Positions 47,738-58,060 of a stretch of 64,000 nt of DNA are shown in pieces. Both the position numbers and the translations under genes were made by a program. Every line of letters starts with the position of its first letter. Position 1 is the first letter of the stretch. The DNA is from Beta vulgaris subsp. vulgaris (lineage: Eukaryota; Streptophyta; Magnoliopsida; Caryophyllales; Amaranthaceae), in NCBI RefSeq assembly GCF_026745355.1, contig NC_079208.1, positions 18,870,213 to 18,934,212 of the forward strand, in the 5' to 3' direction. Under the pieces are notes generated by a model that made no database searches, was not told the DNA's origin, and saw nothing but the letters and a program-made list of their open reading frames with translations.

Positions 47738-48280
47738 TTCGGTTCTAATGAGAACCCTTTTATGGTGAGAACGGTGAGAACCGCTTAAAATAATCAATAA
47801 AAAGTGGCATAAACATAAAATGGGCGAACGTTTGGCCTCAACGTTCGCTCCATGGGGCGAACGTACGGCCTGGACGTTCGGTCCATGGGGCGAACGTATG
47901 GCCTAGACGTTCGCTCTATAGGGTGAACGTCTAGGCCAGACGTTCGCCATATGGAGCGAACGTCCAGACCAGACGTTTGCTCCATGGAGCGAACGTCTGG
48001 CCTGGACATTTGCTCCATGGAGTAAACATCTAGGCCAGACTTTTGCCCTATGGAGCAAACGTCCAGGCCAGACGTTCGCTCCATAGGGCGAACGTCCAGG
48101 CCAGACGTTTGCGCCATAGGAGAGAGAAAGAGGAATGAGAAAATGGAAAGAAATTAGTGTTAGGAGTCGTGGTGATCTAACGGTTGTGAGTTAGTTCATC
48201 TCATTAATCTAATGGTTGATTAGGTGGTTCTCACCATAAGGTAGCTCTCACCATAAGGGTGGTTCTCATATGAACCCAAT
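47736..48280. mobile_element. MITE with terminal repeats and an internal minisatellite
   Basis: The left end (GGTTCGGTTCTAATGAGAAC, then TTATGGTGAGAACGGTGAGA) and the inverted right end (TGGGTTCATATGAGAACCAC, then TTATGGTGAGAGC) are similar over about 45 bases. GGTGAGAACC-type words repeat at both ends. The 33-bp array fills most of the interior. The exact ends and TSD are blurred by flanking TA-rich DNA. A Mutator-like or unclassified MITE is possible. Confidence 0.7.
47822..48118. repeat. 33-bp palindromic minisatellite, nine copies
   Basis: Nine head-to-tail units of exactly 33 bases fill 297 bases. Each unit is itself a near-palindrome: GAACGTCTGGCC followed by TGGACGTTCGC or a variant, then CTCCATGG. 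Because 33 is a multiple of three, the minus strand stays open through the array as an 11-residue repeat (pattern MERTSGLDVRS). Nothing suggests that it is translated. Confidence 0.93.
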
Positions 48281-48387
48281 TCTATATCTATTATATCTGT
48301 GTCGCTAGTTTCTAGCGACCGTAGTGTTCTCTCACTGGGTGTTGTTGAATAGGTTCATCACAGTCGCGTCCTAGGGGGAGCTTGGAT

Positions 48388-48726
48388 GGTCAGGCGCTAG
48401 CTGAGATGCTGCGCAAACGTAAGAGGGAGTCCTCTACTGACGCGGCGTCCCTGTCGTCTGCATCGGCAAAGAAGGACACAGCAGTCATCGTCCATTTGGA
48501 CGATGAACATGACGTCGCGTCTAAGGCGCGCAAGACTGACTTCCTGGCCCCTACAGACAAGAGCGGGCCTTCCTACTCTGTGACCGTCTCTAACGACTTC
48601 ATGTCGTTGGAGAGGTCCATATGGCCTGAGGCTGACAGGTTCCTTTTTCCCAGCGCAATGGAGAGGATCAAGGACCATACTCTTCCTCGCATGATGTCAG
48701 ACGGGCTAGAACTTCTATTTCAGGTA
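48388..48726 (+). repeat. sense-oriented inverted copy of exon 3 of the antisense gene
   Basis: This stretch matches the reverse complement of 50070-50408 with few mismatches, including the LRKRKRESSTDA and LPRMMSDGLELLFQ ends and the splice donor that follows. The loop between the arms is about 1.34 kb. A 25-base phrase (GTTCTCTCACTGGGTGTTGT) occurs both before (about 48331) and after (about 48727) the copy. Confidence 0.9.
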
Positions 48727-48959
48727 TGTTCTCTCACTGGGTGTTGTTGAATTGCAGGGAAGCTGCTCCCGTCCATCTTGATTACGTTGCGACGATTTTT
48801 TGCTACCCTGTAAAGTCTTTTGGTCCACTATTGCCTCAGCTGATGTTATGACAGGGGCATAGTCATTTTAAGGCTACAACTGCTGACGACCTCTCGTCTA
48901 TCTCTTTGACAAACACATGTAAGTTTTTATGTATTTCCTATATGTATTGTAAAGTCATC

Positions 48960-49280
48960 TAGTCCAAACGATACGTCTGAACGACCAATAATGGCTTTGA
49001 CTAAATCTAAACGATACGTATGAACGACCAACGATGGCTTTTACTAAGTTTAAAGCATTACGTCTGAACGACTAACGATGGCTTACTGTGCGCCCGACCA
49101 TCCTCTAGGAACGTCAGAATAACAACCGAGACACATACATGCGATATAAAACAAAGACATAAGAACAATTTTGCCAAAGTTCAAAAGCATCAACGTAATG
49201 GTCACCCCCGTAGGTGACCCAAAAAAAAAAAGTTTAAAACGACAAATAGTTATGGCCACCCCCGTGGGTGACCCAAAAGT
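48960..49280. repeat. short tandem and palindromic repeats of element D
   Basis: Three diverged copies of a unit of about 52 bases, marked by ACGTCTGAACGACCAA and ATGGCTTT, lie at about 48975-49085. Two palindrome-like motifs (GTCACCCCCGTAGGTGACCC and GCCACCCCCGTGGGTGACCC) lie near 49200 and 49255. The role is unknown; they sit between the element RNA 3' part and the end of the antisense gene. Confidence 0.6.
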
Positions 49281-49371
49281 ACAGTACTAACGTTCACTCT
49301 TTCAAGTGACCTACAACAAAAGCTTGATTAATGTTTAGATAGGAGGGGGGATGATGTAAAAGGCCTAAAAA

Positions 49372-51273
49372 CTAAACGGTAGGGACCTCTTCAGCTTCCT
49401 TCTCCTTGGACACTTCAGCTGGTAAGACAGAAGTTGGAGCCTCCTTCTCGGTTTCGGGGTCAGGGGGCACATCAGACGCTATGAACCCGGCACAAGACGG
49501 GGCTTTTTCATCAACTTTTGATGAGGAGTCCGCCGTCGCAGCCAAGTCCTCTTCGTCCATCAGATCCTTCATGGACCTCATGTACTTGATGAATAGGTCA
49601 ATGTCCTTCTGTGGCGTGCACGACGCCTACCTCTTCATCAGAAACTGGTGCATCAGCTTAGCCCTAACCCTAGTTGTCACTTCATCCTCGAGCATGTCCA
49701 GCTCATTCTTCTGTGCGTCAACGGTCGCCTGGAGTGCCATGATCTTCTCACGCGAAGACTCTTCCAGCTTAGCCGCCTTCTGCCTGATCTCTTCCGGCTC
49801 CTCTCCATTCTTCTTCAGTGTGTCCCCCATGTCCTTCATAGTCTTCTTGCAAGACTCCACTTTAGCGTCTTTGGACTTTGCGTCCAGTTCAGCCTTCTCC
49901 ATTCTCTGCTTCATGGTCAGATGACCCTTTAGCAGAGATGAAATTTCCCTCTTAGCCATCAGGAGATGTTGAGAAGACTGCAAAGAAAAGATACGATGCG
50001 TGTCGTTCGAACAGTCGTAAGTCACTATCATAAATAGCATATTAGTGTCTCAAAGGAAAAACAAGTGTCCATACCTGAAATAGAAGTTCTAGCCCGTCTG
50101 ACATCATGCGAGGAAGAGTATGGTCCTTGATCATCTCCATTGCGCTGGGAAAAAGGAACCTGTCAGCCTCATGCCATATGGACCTCTCCAACGACATGAA
50201 GTCGTTAGGGACGGTCACAGAGTAGGAAGGCCCGCTCTTGTCTGGAGGGGCCAGGAAGTCAGTCTTGCGTGCCTTAGACGCGACGTCATATTCATCGTCC
50301 AAATGGACGATGACTGCTGTGTCCTTCTTTGTCGACGTTGACGACAGGAACGTCGCGTCAGTAGAGGACTCCCTCTTACGTTTGCGCAGCATCTCAGCTA
50401 GCGCCTGACCAGAGTTAGTAACACGAGGTTCTTCCTTGGAAAGTCCTACTTAAAAGTAAAAGATAGACAGACTAACCAGATGCCATAGATGAACAACTGT
50501 CTTGAGAGGCAAATAAAATCCTTCTGAACTGCCTATCTTCCTCCGACACCTTCAGAAACTTGTCACAAAGACTCTGAGACTCGTCGCGATGCGACAGTAT
50601 TTTAGGGTTAAGACCTGCAGTAAAAACGAGTAGTGTTAACGACGCAGTACGAACTTAAAAAGACTGAAAATAAACACACCTTCGGTGTTCCAGCCGCCAA
50701 CCAAAGACATCCCGGCTTCCCCTAGCGACAACCTCTTCACAAAAACAAACCTGTTCTTCCAACCCCTGTCATTTGATTGAATTCCCCCGACCAGAGGTTC
50801 TAACCTCGCTTTTGCATGTAGGGCTATCCTATTTTTTTTGCTTTAACCCTAACTTCGTAGTGCAGCAGTAGGTCGTGAAGGGTGAAGGCCTCTTCCCATG
50901 ATGTTGTCACCCTGTCGATGACACTAAGAATCCTCCAGACTTTGGGCATAATTTGCCCAGGACTGATTTGGTAAATTTGCATCAGATCCCTTGCCAGAGG
51001 GGTGAAGGGAAGTCTAAGACCTATCTTGAAAGGGTATTCATATAGCACTACCCATTTGTGAGGACATAATTCTGGTGGTTCGTCAGACTCAGCGTTCCTA
51101 ATGACAGTACTTTCGGGCAAATTCCCTTAGTCTAAGAACCTTAAAAGGTCCTCCTCAGACATCGTTGACAGTTCATCCTCATTTTCTACCCTCGGATCTA
51201 CAGCTTTCTCTTTCCCCTTCGATTTTTCTTGGTTCTTTAGAAAGGTCCTAATGCTACGTCTACTAGGTGCCAT
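49372..51273 (-). pseudogene. intron-containing antisense gene of element D (Transposase_28-like plus coiled coil)
   Basis: Exons, minus strand: 51273-50680, 50614-50477, about 50445/50404-50075, 49977-49372. The start is the ATG at 51273 (MAPSRRSIRTFLKNQEK). Exon 1 holds VVLYEYPFKIGLRLPFTPLA and QISPGQIMPKVWRILSVI, the N-terminal domain known as putative gypsy-type transposon protein. Exon 3 is Lys/Arg-rich, then SVTVPNDFMSLERSIWHEAD. Exon 4 is a long coiled coil (MKQRMEKAELDAKSKDAKVE) with an acidic tail. Defects: TAA at 51127-51129, one base missing in an A8 run (50832-50839), TAG at 49627-49629. Donor and acceptor sites support introns 1 and 3; intron 2 boundaries are unclear. Its role is unknown. 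Confidence 0.8.
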
Positions 51274-51438
51274 GAAAGCAGTAGAATTAGTAGAGCGAAT
51301 TAAAGGGAAAAACGAAAGAGTATGAAATTACCTGGTGTCAAACGATCGATTTTTCCGGCGGAGAGAATAATGGAAGTTAAGGAAGTTGCCTTACTTAAAG
51401 AGACAGAAAGATTTGATGAAATTGGAGTGAGGATTGAG

Positions 51439-51448
51439 TTATTTAAAA
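51439..51448 (-). promoter_or_regulatory. possible TATA box of the antisense gene
   Basis: TTTTAAATAA on the minus strand lies about 165 bases upstream of the antisense ATG, in a spot suitable for a promoter. There is no further support. Confidence 0.35.
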
Positions 51449-51754
51449 CCGCCTTAGTTATTTATGCCAACAAGAAGTAATCATGACAATTGGGCCAACG
51501 GTTATAATTAAAACGGCTATTTTAAAAACAAAAACTACCTTTTGTAGTTGGAGACTCTTGAACTACCAAAAATAAACCGCTCAAACGGATCTCCTTTCCT
51601 TCCTTGTGTCCCCTTGGAAATATTTTCTATAAACTGACAAAAGCAAGACTTATCTTATGATTTCTTGATTTCCTAATGACTTTGACAGAATTTCTTTTAA
51701 TTTAAGAATTTTTTTATAATTGTCTCATGGGTTTTGTGTCACCCCGATTTCAAC

Positions 51755-51768
51755 AATTGGGGGCAAAC
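51755..51768 (+). other. polypurine tract of element D
   Basis: A purine-rich stretch containing TTGGGGGCAAAC directly precedes the 3' LTR and fits the plus-strand primer. Confidence 0.75.
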
Positions 51769-53069
51769 TGCTATGGCTGAATTTTTTGACATGATGACAT
51801 TGACGCAACGACACGATGACTCGATGACTAGGGGTGTTCATGGGTGGTTAACCGTCCCGAAACAATATTTCGGTTCGGTAACCGGAAGTTTCGGTACACT
51901 CTTTTTGCGAACCGTAACCGTAACCGTTTAAACCGGTTACCGCCTAGCGGTTAACCGTTTTTTCGGTACGGTTTTTCGGTTAACCATTAACCGTTGTTTA
52001 AGTTATACTATTATGTTTTACTTAATGTACATATATATTTTCAATTTTTTTGTACATATATTTTAATATTATATATACTCTAATATAAAATGTATTATAA
52101 AGTGGATAATAAATCAATTGAAAAACATAACTAACACTAAGAATTCACTTCATTTCCTAATTACAATGTTTATATTAGTACTAGAGTTCTAAATAATTAC
52201 ATACTTCCTCTAATTGTTGTAACTTAGCAACAAATATTAGAATTAATGTAATTTATTGAAAATGTTTCACAAAAATTAAATAGAGAAAAAAAGATTTCGG
52301 TATTTCGGTTAACCGTTTACTCAAAAAGCATAACCGTAACCGTACAGTTTAACCGCTAATTTTTTCGGTTCGGTAACCGTACCGTTAAAACTTTTTTTTG
52401 TCGGTACGGTAACCACCCATTTAGACCGGTTTTTCGGTATTTCGGTACGGTATTTCGATTTCGATTTTTTATGAACACCCCTATCGATGACATGATATCA
52501 TCTAACATAGCGACGAAGTAATTATGATCCGAAGACGCAACAGAGGATGTGAGATTAGAGCTGGGGCATTAAAGAGTAACGGTCCGGCTAAATAAGGAAG
52601 GAGTATAACAAGCCATAAATTCAGCCGTTGAGGAGCATGAATCAAGACGTTGGAGCATAAGTGAATGAGATCACCGTGATTGAAGCAAAAAAATTAATGT
52701 AATAATTAGTAGATTTATTTCTGTATTCGTTGGAAAAGCCAAGGAAAAGAAGAAGGCATATAAAAGAGAGAGAGAGGTCCTAGACGAGTTTTTTACGCAA
52801 CATTATTGGAAAAACGCTAGAGAGAACTTATCATTCTTGTAACGACAGTCAAGTCACAAAGAAAGATAGTAAACTATATTAGTTTGGTGGATCTCCAACC
52901 ACCCGCGGTTTTTTACCCATCTTCATTGGGATTTTCCGCGTCACCATTTCCCTGTGTTCATCCCCTTTGATCCCCTTTACAATCTTTTGTCGCATTGTCT
53001 TTAACATAATCTGGTTAACACGTCCCACAACTTTAATTTCGTCGTAAGCGATAAATTTTAGCATAAACA
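51769..53069 (+). repeat. 3' LTR of element D, split by a MITE
   Basis: It starts TGCTATGGCTG and ends AGCATAAACA. The MITE of 655 bases plus its 8-bp duplication account for the extra length over the 5' LTR. The remaining sequence differs from the 5' LTR at only a few positions. Confidence 0.91.
51829..52483. mobile_element. hAT-type MITE, 655 bp
   Basis: The ends TAGGGGTGTTCAT and ATGAACACCCCTA are perfect 13-bp inverted repeats. TCGATGAC is duplicated at 51821-51828 and 52484-52491. The empty site is visible in the 5' LTR at about 41619-41626, where TCGATGAC occurs once. Inside both ends are clusters of GGTTAACCG and CGGTACGG words; the middle is AT-rich. It has no coding capacity. Confidence 0.95.
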
Positions 53070-53264
53070 TAGTCGTAGGTGAATAATTTTCAAAAAAAAC
53101 GACCTCAATCAGGGGCGGATCCAAGATTTTGAATTTGGGGGGTCCTAACCAAACTATCTAGGAACATAATAAAAAGAAGTTGGACAGTAATTTCGTCATA
53201 TATTGAGAATGAGAAGTTGAGTTTTTGAATGACAAAGCTAAGGGCCTGTTCTCCCCAGCTTATT

Positions 53265-53415
53265 TTTAGTTCAGTTCAGTTCAGTTCTGCTCCAATAAGT
53301 TTAGTTCAATTCAGTTCAGTTCAGCTCCAATAAGTTCAGTTCGGTTCAGTTCAGTTTAGCTCCAATAAGTTCAGTTCAGTTCAGATCAGATCAGTTCAGT
53401 TCAGCTCAGCTCCAT
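53265..53415. repeat. (TTCAG)n array, left
   Basis: Pentamer runs are broken by TCCAATAAGT-type interludes. The same repeat lies at 54145-54300 near the other end in direct orientation. Confidence 0.9.
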
Positions 53416-53479
53416 TCTTTTATAATTATTTTGTTAAATATTATTATTATGTTGGTATAATTTATTTTACTAATTACTC

Positions 53480-53491
53480 TTATTATTATTA

Positions 53492-53546
<55 letters not shown>

Positions 53547-53585
53547 CATTATTATTATTATGATTATTATTATTATTATTATTTA
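53480..53585. repeat. (TTA)n microsatellite
   Basis: A long TTA/TAT trinucleotide run with few interruptions lies in the core of the Harbinger-like element. Shorter ATT runs recur to about 54060. Confidence 0.92.
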
Positions 53586-54144
53586 AATATATATTAATAC
53601 TATAAGTATTATTATTATAAATTTTTTTTTTTTGTTGTTGTTGTTTCCATATATTATTTTGTTTATTATAGCTTTACTCATTATTATTATTATTATTATT
53701 AGGAGGAACATGATTTAGGTCAAAGCACAAATAAACCCACTTTTTTTAACCGATAAACCAATCAAATCGCGTCAAGACTGTTTATGATGTAATTTTTGCG
53801 GTCCAACCCAATCATTATTTTTATTACTAAATATTTTTATATTATTAAATCTAATTGTTAAGATAGTAATATTAATTTACTTCTTAGATATTATTGTTAT
53901 TATATATCATCATCAAGTATTAATATATTAATACAAATAATATAAAATAATTATTATTAATTATCATTATTATTATTAATTATTATTATTATTAATTTAT
54001 GATTATTAATATTATTTATTTATAACTATCATTTAAAAATATCCAAAATACTATTATTATTATTATTATCATTCATTATTATTACTTATCTTTATATTAT
54101 TATGTAATATTCATATTATTCTTGTTTAAAATATTATTTATATA

Positions 54145-54300
54145 TTTATTACATTCAGTTTATTTCAATTCAATTCAATTCAATTCAATTCAATTCAATT
54201 CAGTTCAGTTCAGTTCAGTTCAGTTCAGCTCTGATAAGTTCAGTTCAGTTCAATTCAGTTCAGTTCAGCTCCAATAAGTTTATTTCAGTTCAGTTCAGCT
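54145..54300. repeat. (TTCAG/TTCAA)n array, right
   Basis: TTCAA pentamers grade into TTCAG pentamers and are followed by the inverted terminal sequence of the Harbinger-like element. Confidence 0.9.
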
Positions 54301-54485
54301 GTTTTATGCCGAAGAGAACAGGCTCTAAAACTTTACATCGAACACACCAATTATTATAAAATACTTTTGTTGTAATATATTTTAATACGTCATCCATCTT
54401 TGGAATATATATTTAGTAACTTGACTTTATACTCTCAAATACACAAATTTGACTATTCATTTCTTAATACTTATCTTTACTAAAA

Positions 54486-54622
54486 CGGTTATTTCACAAG
54501 GTACTCCTGAGTTCTTGTAAAATTCACGTGGTACCAACAAAATTTTCAAAATTCACGAGGTACACCTCAGTTTCCGTACATTAACACCGCATACCCTATT
54601 TCGTCAACTCTCCGTTAGTGAA
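54486..54622. repeat. left TIR of the Mutator element
   Basis: It pairs with about 58750-58890. Words such as GGTACACCTCAGTTTCCGTA and CCGCATACCCTATTTC are shared by both arms. Confidence 0.94.
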
Positions 54623-55137
54623 TTTTCAAAATTCACATGGTACCCAAGATATTGAACTTATTTCACAAAATACCCAATTTTTTTAAAATGAAAAAACTAG
54701 CCGTTGCCAAGCTATAAAGGCTAGTTATGTTTTCCTTGCATATATATATGTGAGAGTTGGTGTACTCCTTTGTGTGTTAACATGTCTTCACATTCCATAA
54801 CTTCCTCTTCATTTGAATCTACATACATTAGATTTATGTAATGTTGGGGAGATGAAGCAAAGTAATGTAATGTTACTAAATATTTCGTGCAATAATATAT
54901 GTTTTCATTTAAATACCACAAGCAAGTTAATTACATAATGTTGTTCTAAATAAATACACACTAACACATATGTTAAAAAAAAGCAGCTTATGCCACTAAG
55001 ATTAGTCAACTGCAATAAAAATCTAACAGGTGCAATTTAGAAGCACATACTGCCACTAATTGTCATAATCAAAAAAAAGCAACCAGCTTGGTACAGGTGC
55101 AAGATTTCCAAAAAAATGCAATTTTTCTATGTTTTTC
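54623..55137. other. 3' flank of the Mutator gene
   Basis: This AT-rich sequence lies between the transposase stop and the left TIR. A small minus-strand frame at 54721-54921 shows no domain. It probably holds the 3' UTR. Confidence 0.5.
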
Positions 55138-58060
55138 CTAGTTAGCCTTTGTTGACCTCCTGGTTTTTCTTCCCTCAGCTTGTTGTAAAGAGCTTGCCTG
55201 AGCAGCCTTTCTTTTCTTCCCTCTGCCTTGTTGGCTTGCAGATAAACTTCCAGCTTGGCTCTTACTTTTGCAAGTCTTCACATTGTGACCCAACTCTTTA
55301 CAGATGCTGCATTTGTTGTTCTTATGCCTCTTACCCTTTCTTGCTTCACTTGGACCCCTCTTCCTCTGCTTGGCAGGCCTTCCTGCACTTCTCTTGATAG
55401 TTGGAGGGTTGATTTGAGGGACATTGAATGAAGGCCATTGTGTATGGTCAGCCATTGGATGGACATGGTGAGCATAAGTGGCCTTATAAGCTGCCCCCTT
55501 GAAGTATGCAGACACATAATTGGCAGGGTTCAATCTTTGGTTGTATATGACCCTCAATCCATGCTTGCATGGTATGCCAGACCCCTGCCATGTCCCACAT
55601 CCACAACTCATTCTACTGAGTGTGACAGGGAACTTGACATGACCATCCCTCACCTCAAACTCACCCCCCTCCACATACAGTGACATGGCAGAACCTTGAA
55701 TCATCACTTCTTGTCTTCAAAATGTTCTCTGCATATTCAGTAAGGGCATTGGGGTCCATATCAACCGCCATATCAAACCTTGATCCCATTCTTTTCATTA
55801 TCCATGTCCTAACAGCTATTACATACAACACAAAAAAAAAAAATAAATTAGTTTACACATATATCATATTGCAACATTAAGTAATTTCAAATTATATTGT
55901 CAATGCAATTTCACCTTCTAATAGTGTGAGAACAGGCAAGTCCCTGTTGTCTTTTGTGCAAGCATTGAAAGACTCAACAAAGTTTGTTGTGTTGTGGTCA
56001 CAACAAACTTTGTTATCAAAGGAGTGCCTAGACCATTGCTCACCAACATTTCTTAGGTATTCTTCAGCTGCTGCATCATGTTTTTTAATCTTTGACATTG
56101 CCTTCTCAAAAACATACTCATTATATGCATCTGCAGCAATCCAGAACAGCTTGTGAAAAGCTGATCCACTCCAACCTGCATTCTTGCAGTTGGAGTACAA
56201 ATGCTGGCAGCAAATCCTCCTTGTGGCCCTTGGAAAGACCTCAGAAAGTGCTGATTCAACTCCCTAACAATCAAGGCAAAAAAAAAAGAAATATAAATTA
56301 GTTATGAATTTAATTAAAATTGCATAAATGAAACCAATGATGCCTTAATAAAATATTACCCTCATTCTGTCACTTATGAATGTCCAATCATCCTTCTGAC
56401 ATCCCTCTTTTTCAAACAACAACCTTAAGTTTCTGAAAAAATATGTCCAGCTATCTATGCTCTCAGAGGCTACAACACCAAATGCAACAACAAATATTTC
56501 ATTGTTACCATCAATGGCAACAGCAGTGAGCATCACACCTTTGTAATAACTAGATAAATTTGCACCATCTATCCCTATGATTGGTCTACATCCACCTAAA
56601 AACCCTTTCACAGAAGCAGCAAAAGAAAAAAAACATGATGTGAATTGATGATCTTGGTTTGTGTTGTGTCCTGTCCATGTAACTAGTGCATAAGAGCCAG
56701 GATTAGTTGCCTTAATCATCTCAGCATACCTTGGCAATAAGGCATATGACTCAGCAAAAGAACCATAAATCTGTTCCCTTGCTATGCTTCTGACCTTGTA
56801 CAACAACCTTATTGTCACATTGAGCCTGTACCTCTCCATACACAGCTTCTGTAACGCATCTACAGGTATCTCTGGATTTGCCTCAAGGTCTTGCAAAAGG
56901 TGTCTGCACAACCACTCATAAGACACCATTGGATTTTCTTCAAGTCTGCCACAAGTGTTATGCTTCCCAGTTATACTCTTGATTGCCCAGCTTACATTAT
57001 CTTTCAACCCAGTAGCATGGATCCTCCAGCTGCATGACTGCACCAGACAATATGCTGTGTACCTTGCACTGTCAGCTCTTTCAACAGTGACAGCAAAGCC
57101 TTCTTGAATGCAAAAATCCCTAAATACTTGTAGAAACTCAGTCTTGCTTTCAAAAATTAACCACTCTTCAAGTGCAATAGACCCAAATGGTAAGTTGCTC
57201 CAAATTTTGCCATTCAAGTACATCTTATCCAAATTATGACTCCCATCTAAGTAATCTTCAAACCTTTTTTCATGAATCTCATCAGAAACTACCAAGTCAT
57301 CCTCATCAACCAAGTCAACATCATCAACGTTGTCATCATCATCATCATCCAAATCAGAGAACACATAATTCGAATCATCACTGTCATCCCCTGTCAAATC
57401 ATCATCATCAACTTCCCTCACTTCTGCCTATTGCCTTCTGACCCTCTTACCTCCACCAGTACCTCCTGTCTGTCCCTTAATAAAAGTCCCATGTCTCAAG
57501 GCTGTAGTCTTAGGAACTCTCCACTCTTTTGGCTTCTCTCTAGTTGATTTTTTTGGTGGATGTGGTGGATTAGGTTGTGCTGGGGGTGGAGTGGATTGTG
57601 GTGGAGGTGGATTGGGTTGTTCTAGAGGTGGAGTGGGCTGTGGTGGAGGTGGATTGACATGTTGGTTTCCAGGAGGGGTGGGTTGGGTGTCACACTGTGA
57701 TGTTTGGGGTTGGGAATTACCAGGGAAACATTCATCCAACTTCTCCCAACTAGCCTTAGCAGAACAGAATACAGTCCATGGCTTTTCAACTTCCTCAAGC
57801 CACACCTCTATAGTTTCCTTGCCCTGATTCCATTCCCACATTTTCAACATAGCATAATCATCATCCAACTCCATCCTCCTATTCGTCGTAGGTTTATTGA
57901 CAGTCAAAATGAAATATTTGGGGAGAAACACATTCTGTTTTACAGAGTCCTCAAACATCATCTCATATAAACCCATCACATGACACAAGTCAATATCCTC
58001 CACCCATACATCAAAGTCCCCACCCTTACTATGCACCAACAGCCAGAATGAGAACATCCT
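55138..58060 (-). pseudogene. MURA-type transposase gene, nearly intact, three exons
   Basis: Exons: 58060-56360, 56263-55915, 55815-55138, with GT-AG borders and matching phases. The first exon begins after an acceptor-like TTTGTTGTTTAG; its first ATG is at 58057 (MFSFWLLVHSKGGDFDVWVE). A Pro-rich linker and an Asp-rich stretch follow, then the MuDR DNA-binding module (TEFLQVFRDFCIQEGFAVTV), the MULE core with IIGIDGANLSSYYKGVMLTA (first Asp) and DDWTFISDRMR (second Asp). Exon 3 has the SWIM finger CGCGTWQGSGIPCKHGLRV and a knuckle CSICKELGHNVKTCK. Breaks: in-frame TAG at 57428-57430 and one extra base in a C6 run at 55664-55669. Confidence 0.92.

Larger units (their letters stand above)
41571..53069 (+). 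mobile_element. Tat-type Ty3/gypsy element D with antisense gene
   Basis: LTRs of about 640 bases (the 3' one enlarged by a MITE) end in AGCATAAACA. The flanks CAGTC (41566-41570) and TAGTC (53070-53074) match at four of five bases. The plus strand has gag, protease, RT, RNase H, a second RNase H and integrase. A 4.1 kb region between integrase and 3' LTR carries a spliced gene on the minus strand. The dual RNase H is the mark of the Tat lineage. Several stops and frameshifts are present. Confidence 0.93.
53242..54325. mobile_element. PIF/Harbinger-like non-autonomous element with TTCAG arrays
   Basis: The ends GGGCCTGTTCTCCCCAGCTT and the inverted GAGCCTGTTCTCTTCGGCAT are similar, and TAA is duplicated at 53239-53241 and 54326-54328. 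A GGGCCTGTT start with TAA/TTA duplication is typical of this superfamily. Just inside both ends are arrays of the pentamer TTCAG, with CTCCAATAAGT interludes. The middle is a long ATT/TAT-rich region. No transposase is present. Confidence 0.8.

Noticed and set aside
47615..47797. Ile/Tyr repeat protein
   Set aside because: It is a translation of the TA microsatellite.
47794..48117. Open frame with nine 11-residue repeats on the minus strand
   Set aside because: It is a direct consequence of the 33-bp minisatellite; there is no start context, promoter or domain.
47822..48118. CRISPR-like array
   Set aside because: The units are contiguous without spacers, and the locus is plant nuclear DNA.
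49406..49924. Long plus-strand frames opposite the antisense gene
   Set aside because: The minus strand has the coiled-coil codon pattern, splice sites and a duplicated exon; the plus frames are shadows.
53460..54060. Possible centromeric or telomeric satellite
   Set aside because: It is a simple TTA/ATT microsatellite inside a bounded element, with no plant telomere repeat (TTTAGGG) array.
57187..57547. His/Ile-rich plus-strand frames
   Set aside because: They are the antisense of the Asp-rich stretch of the Mutator transposase.
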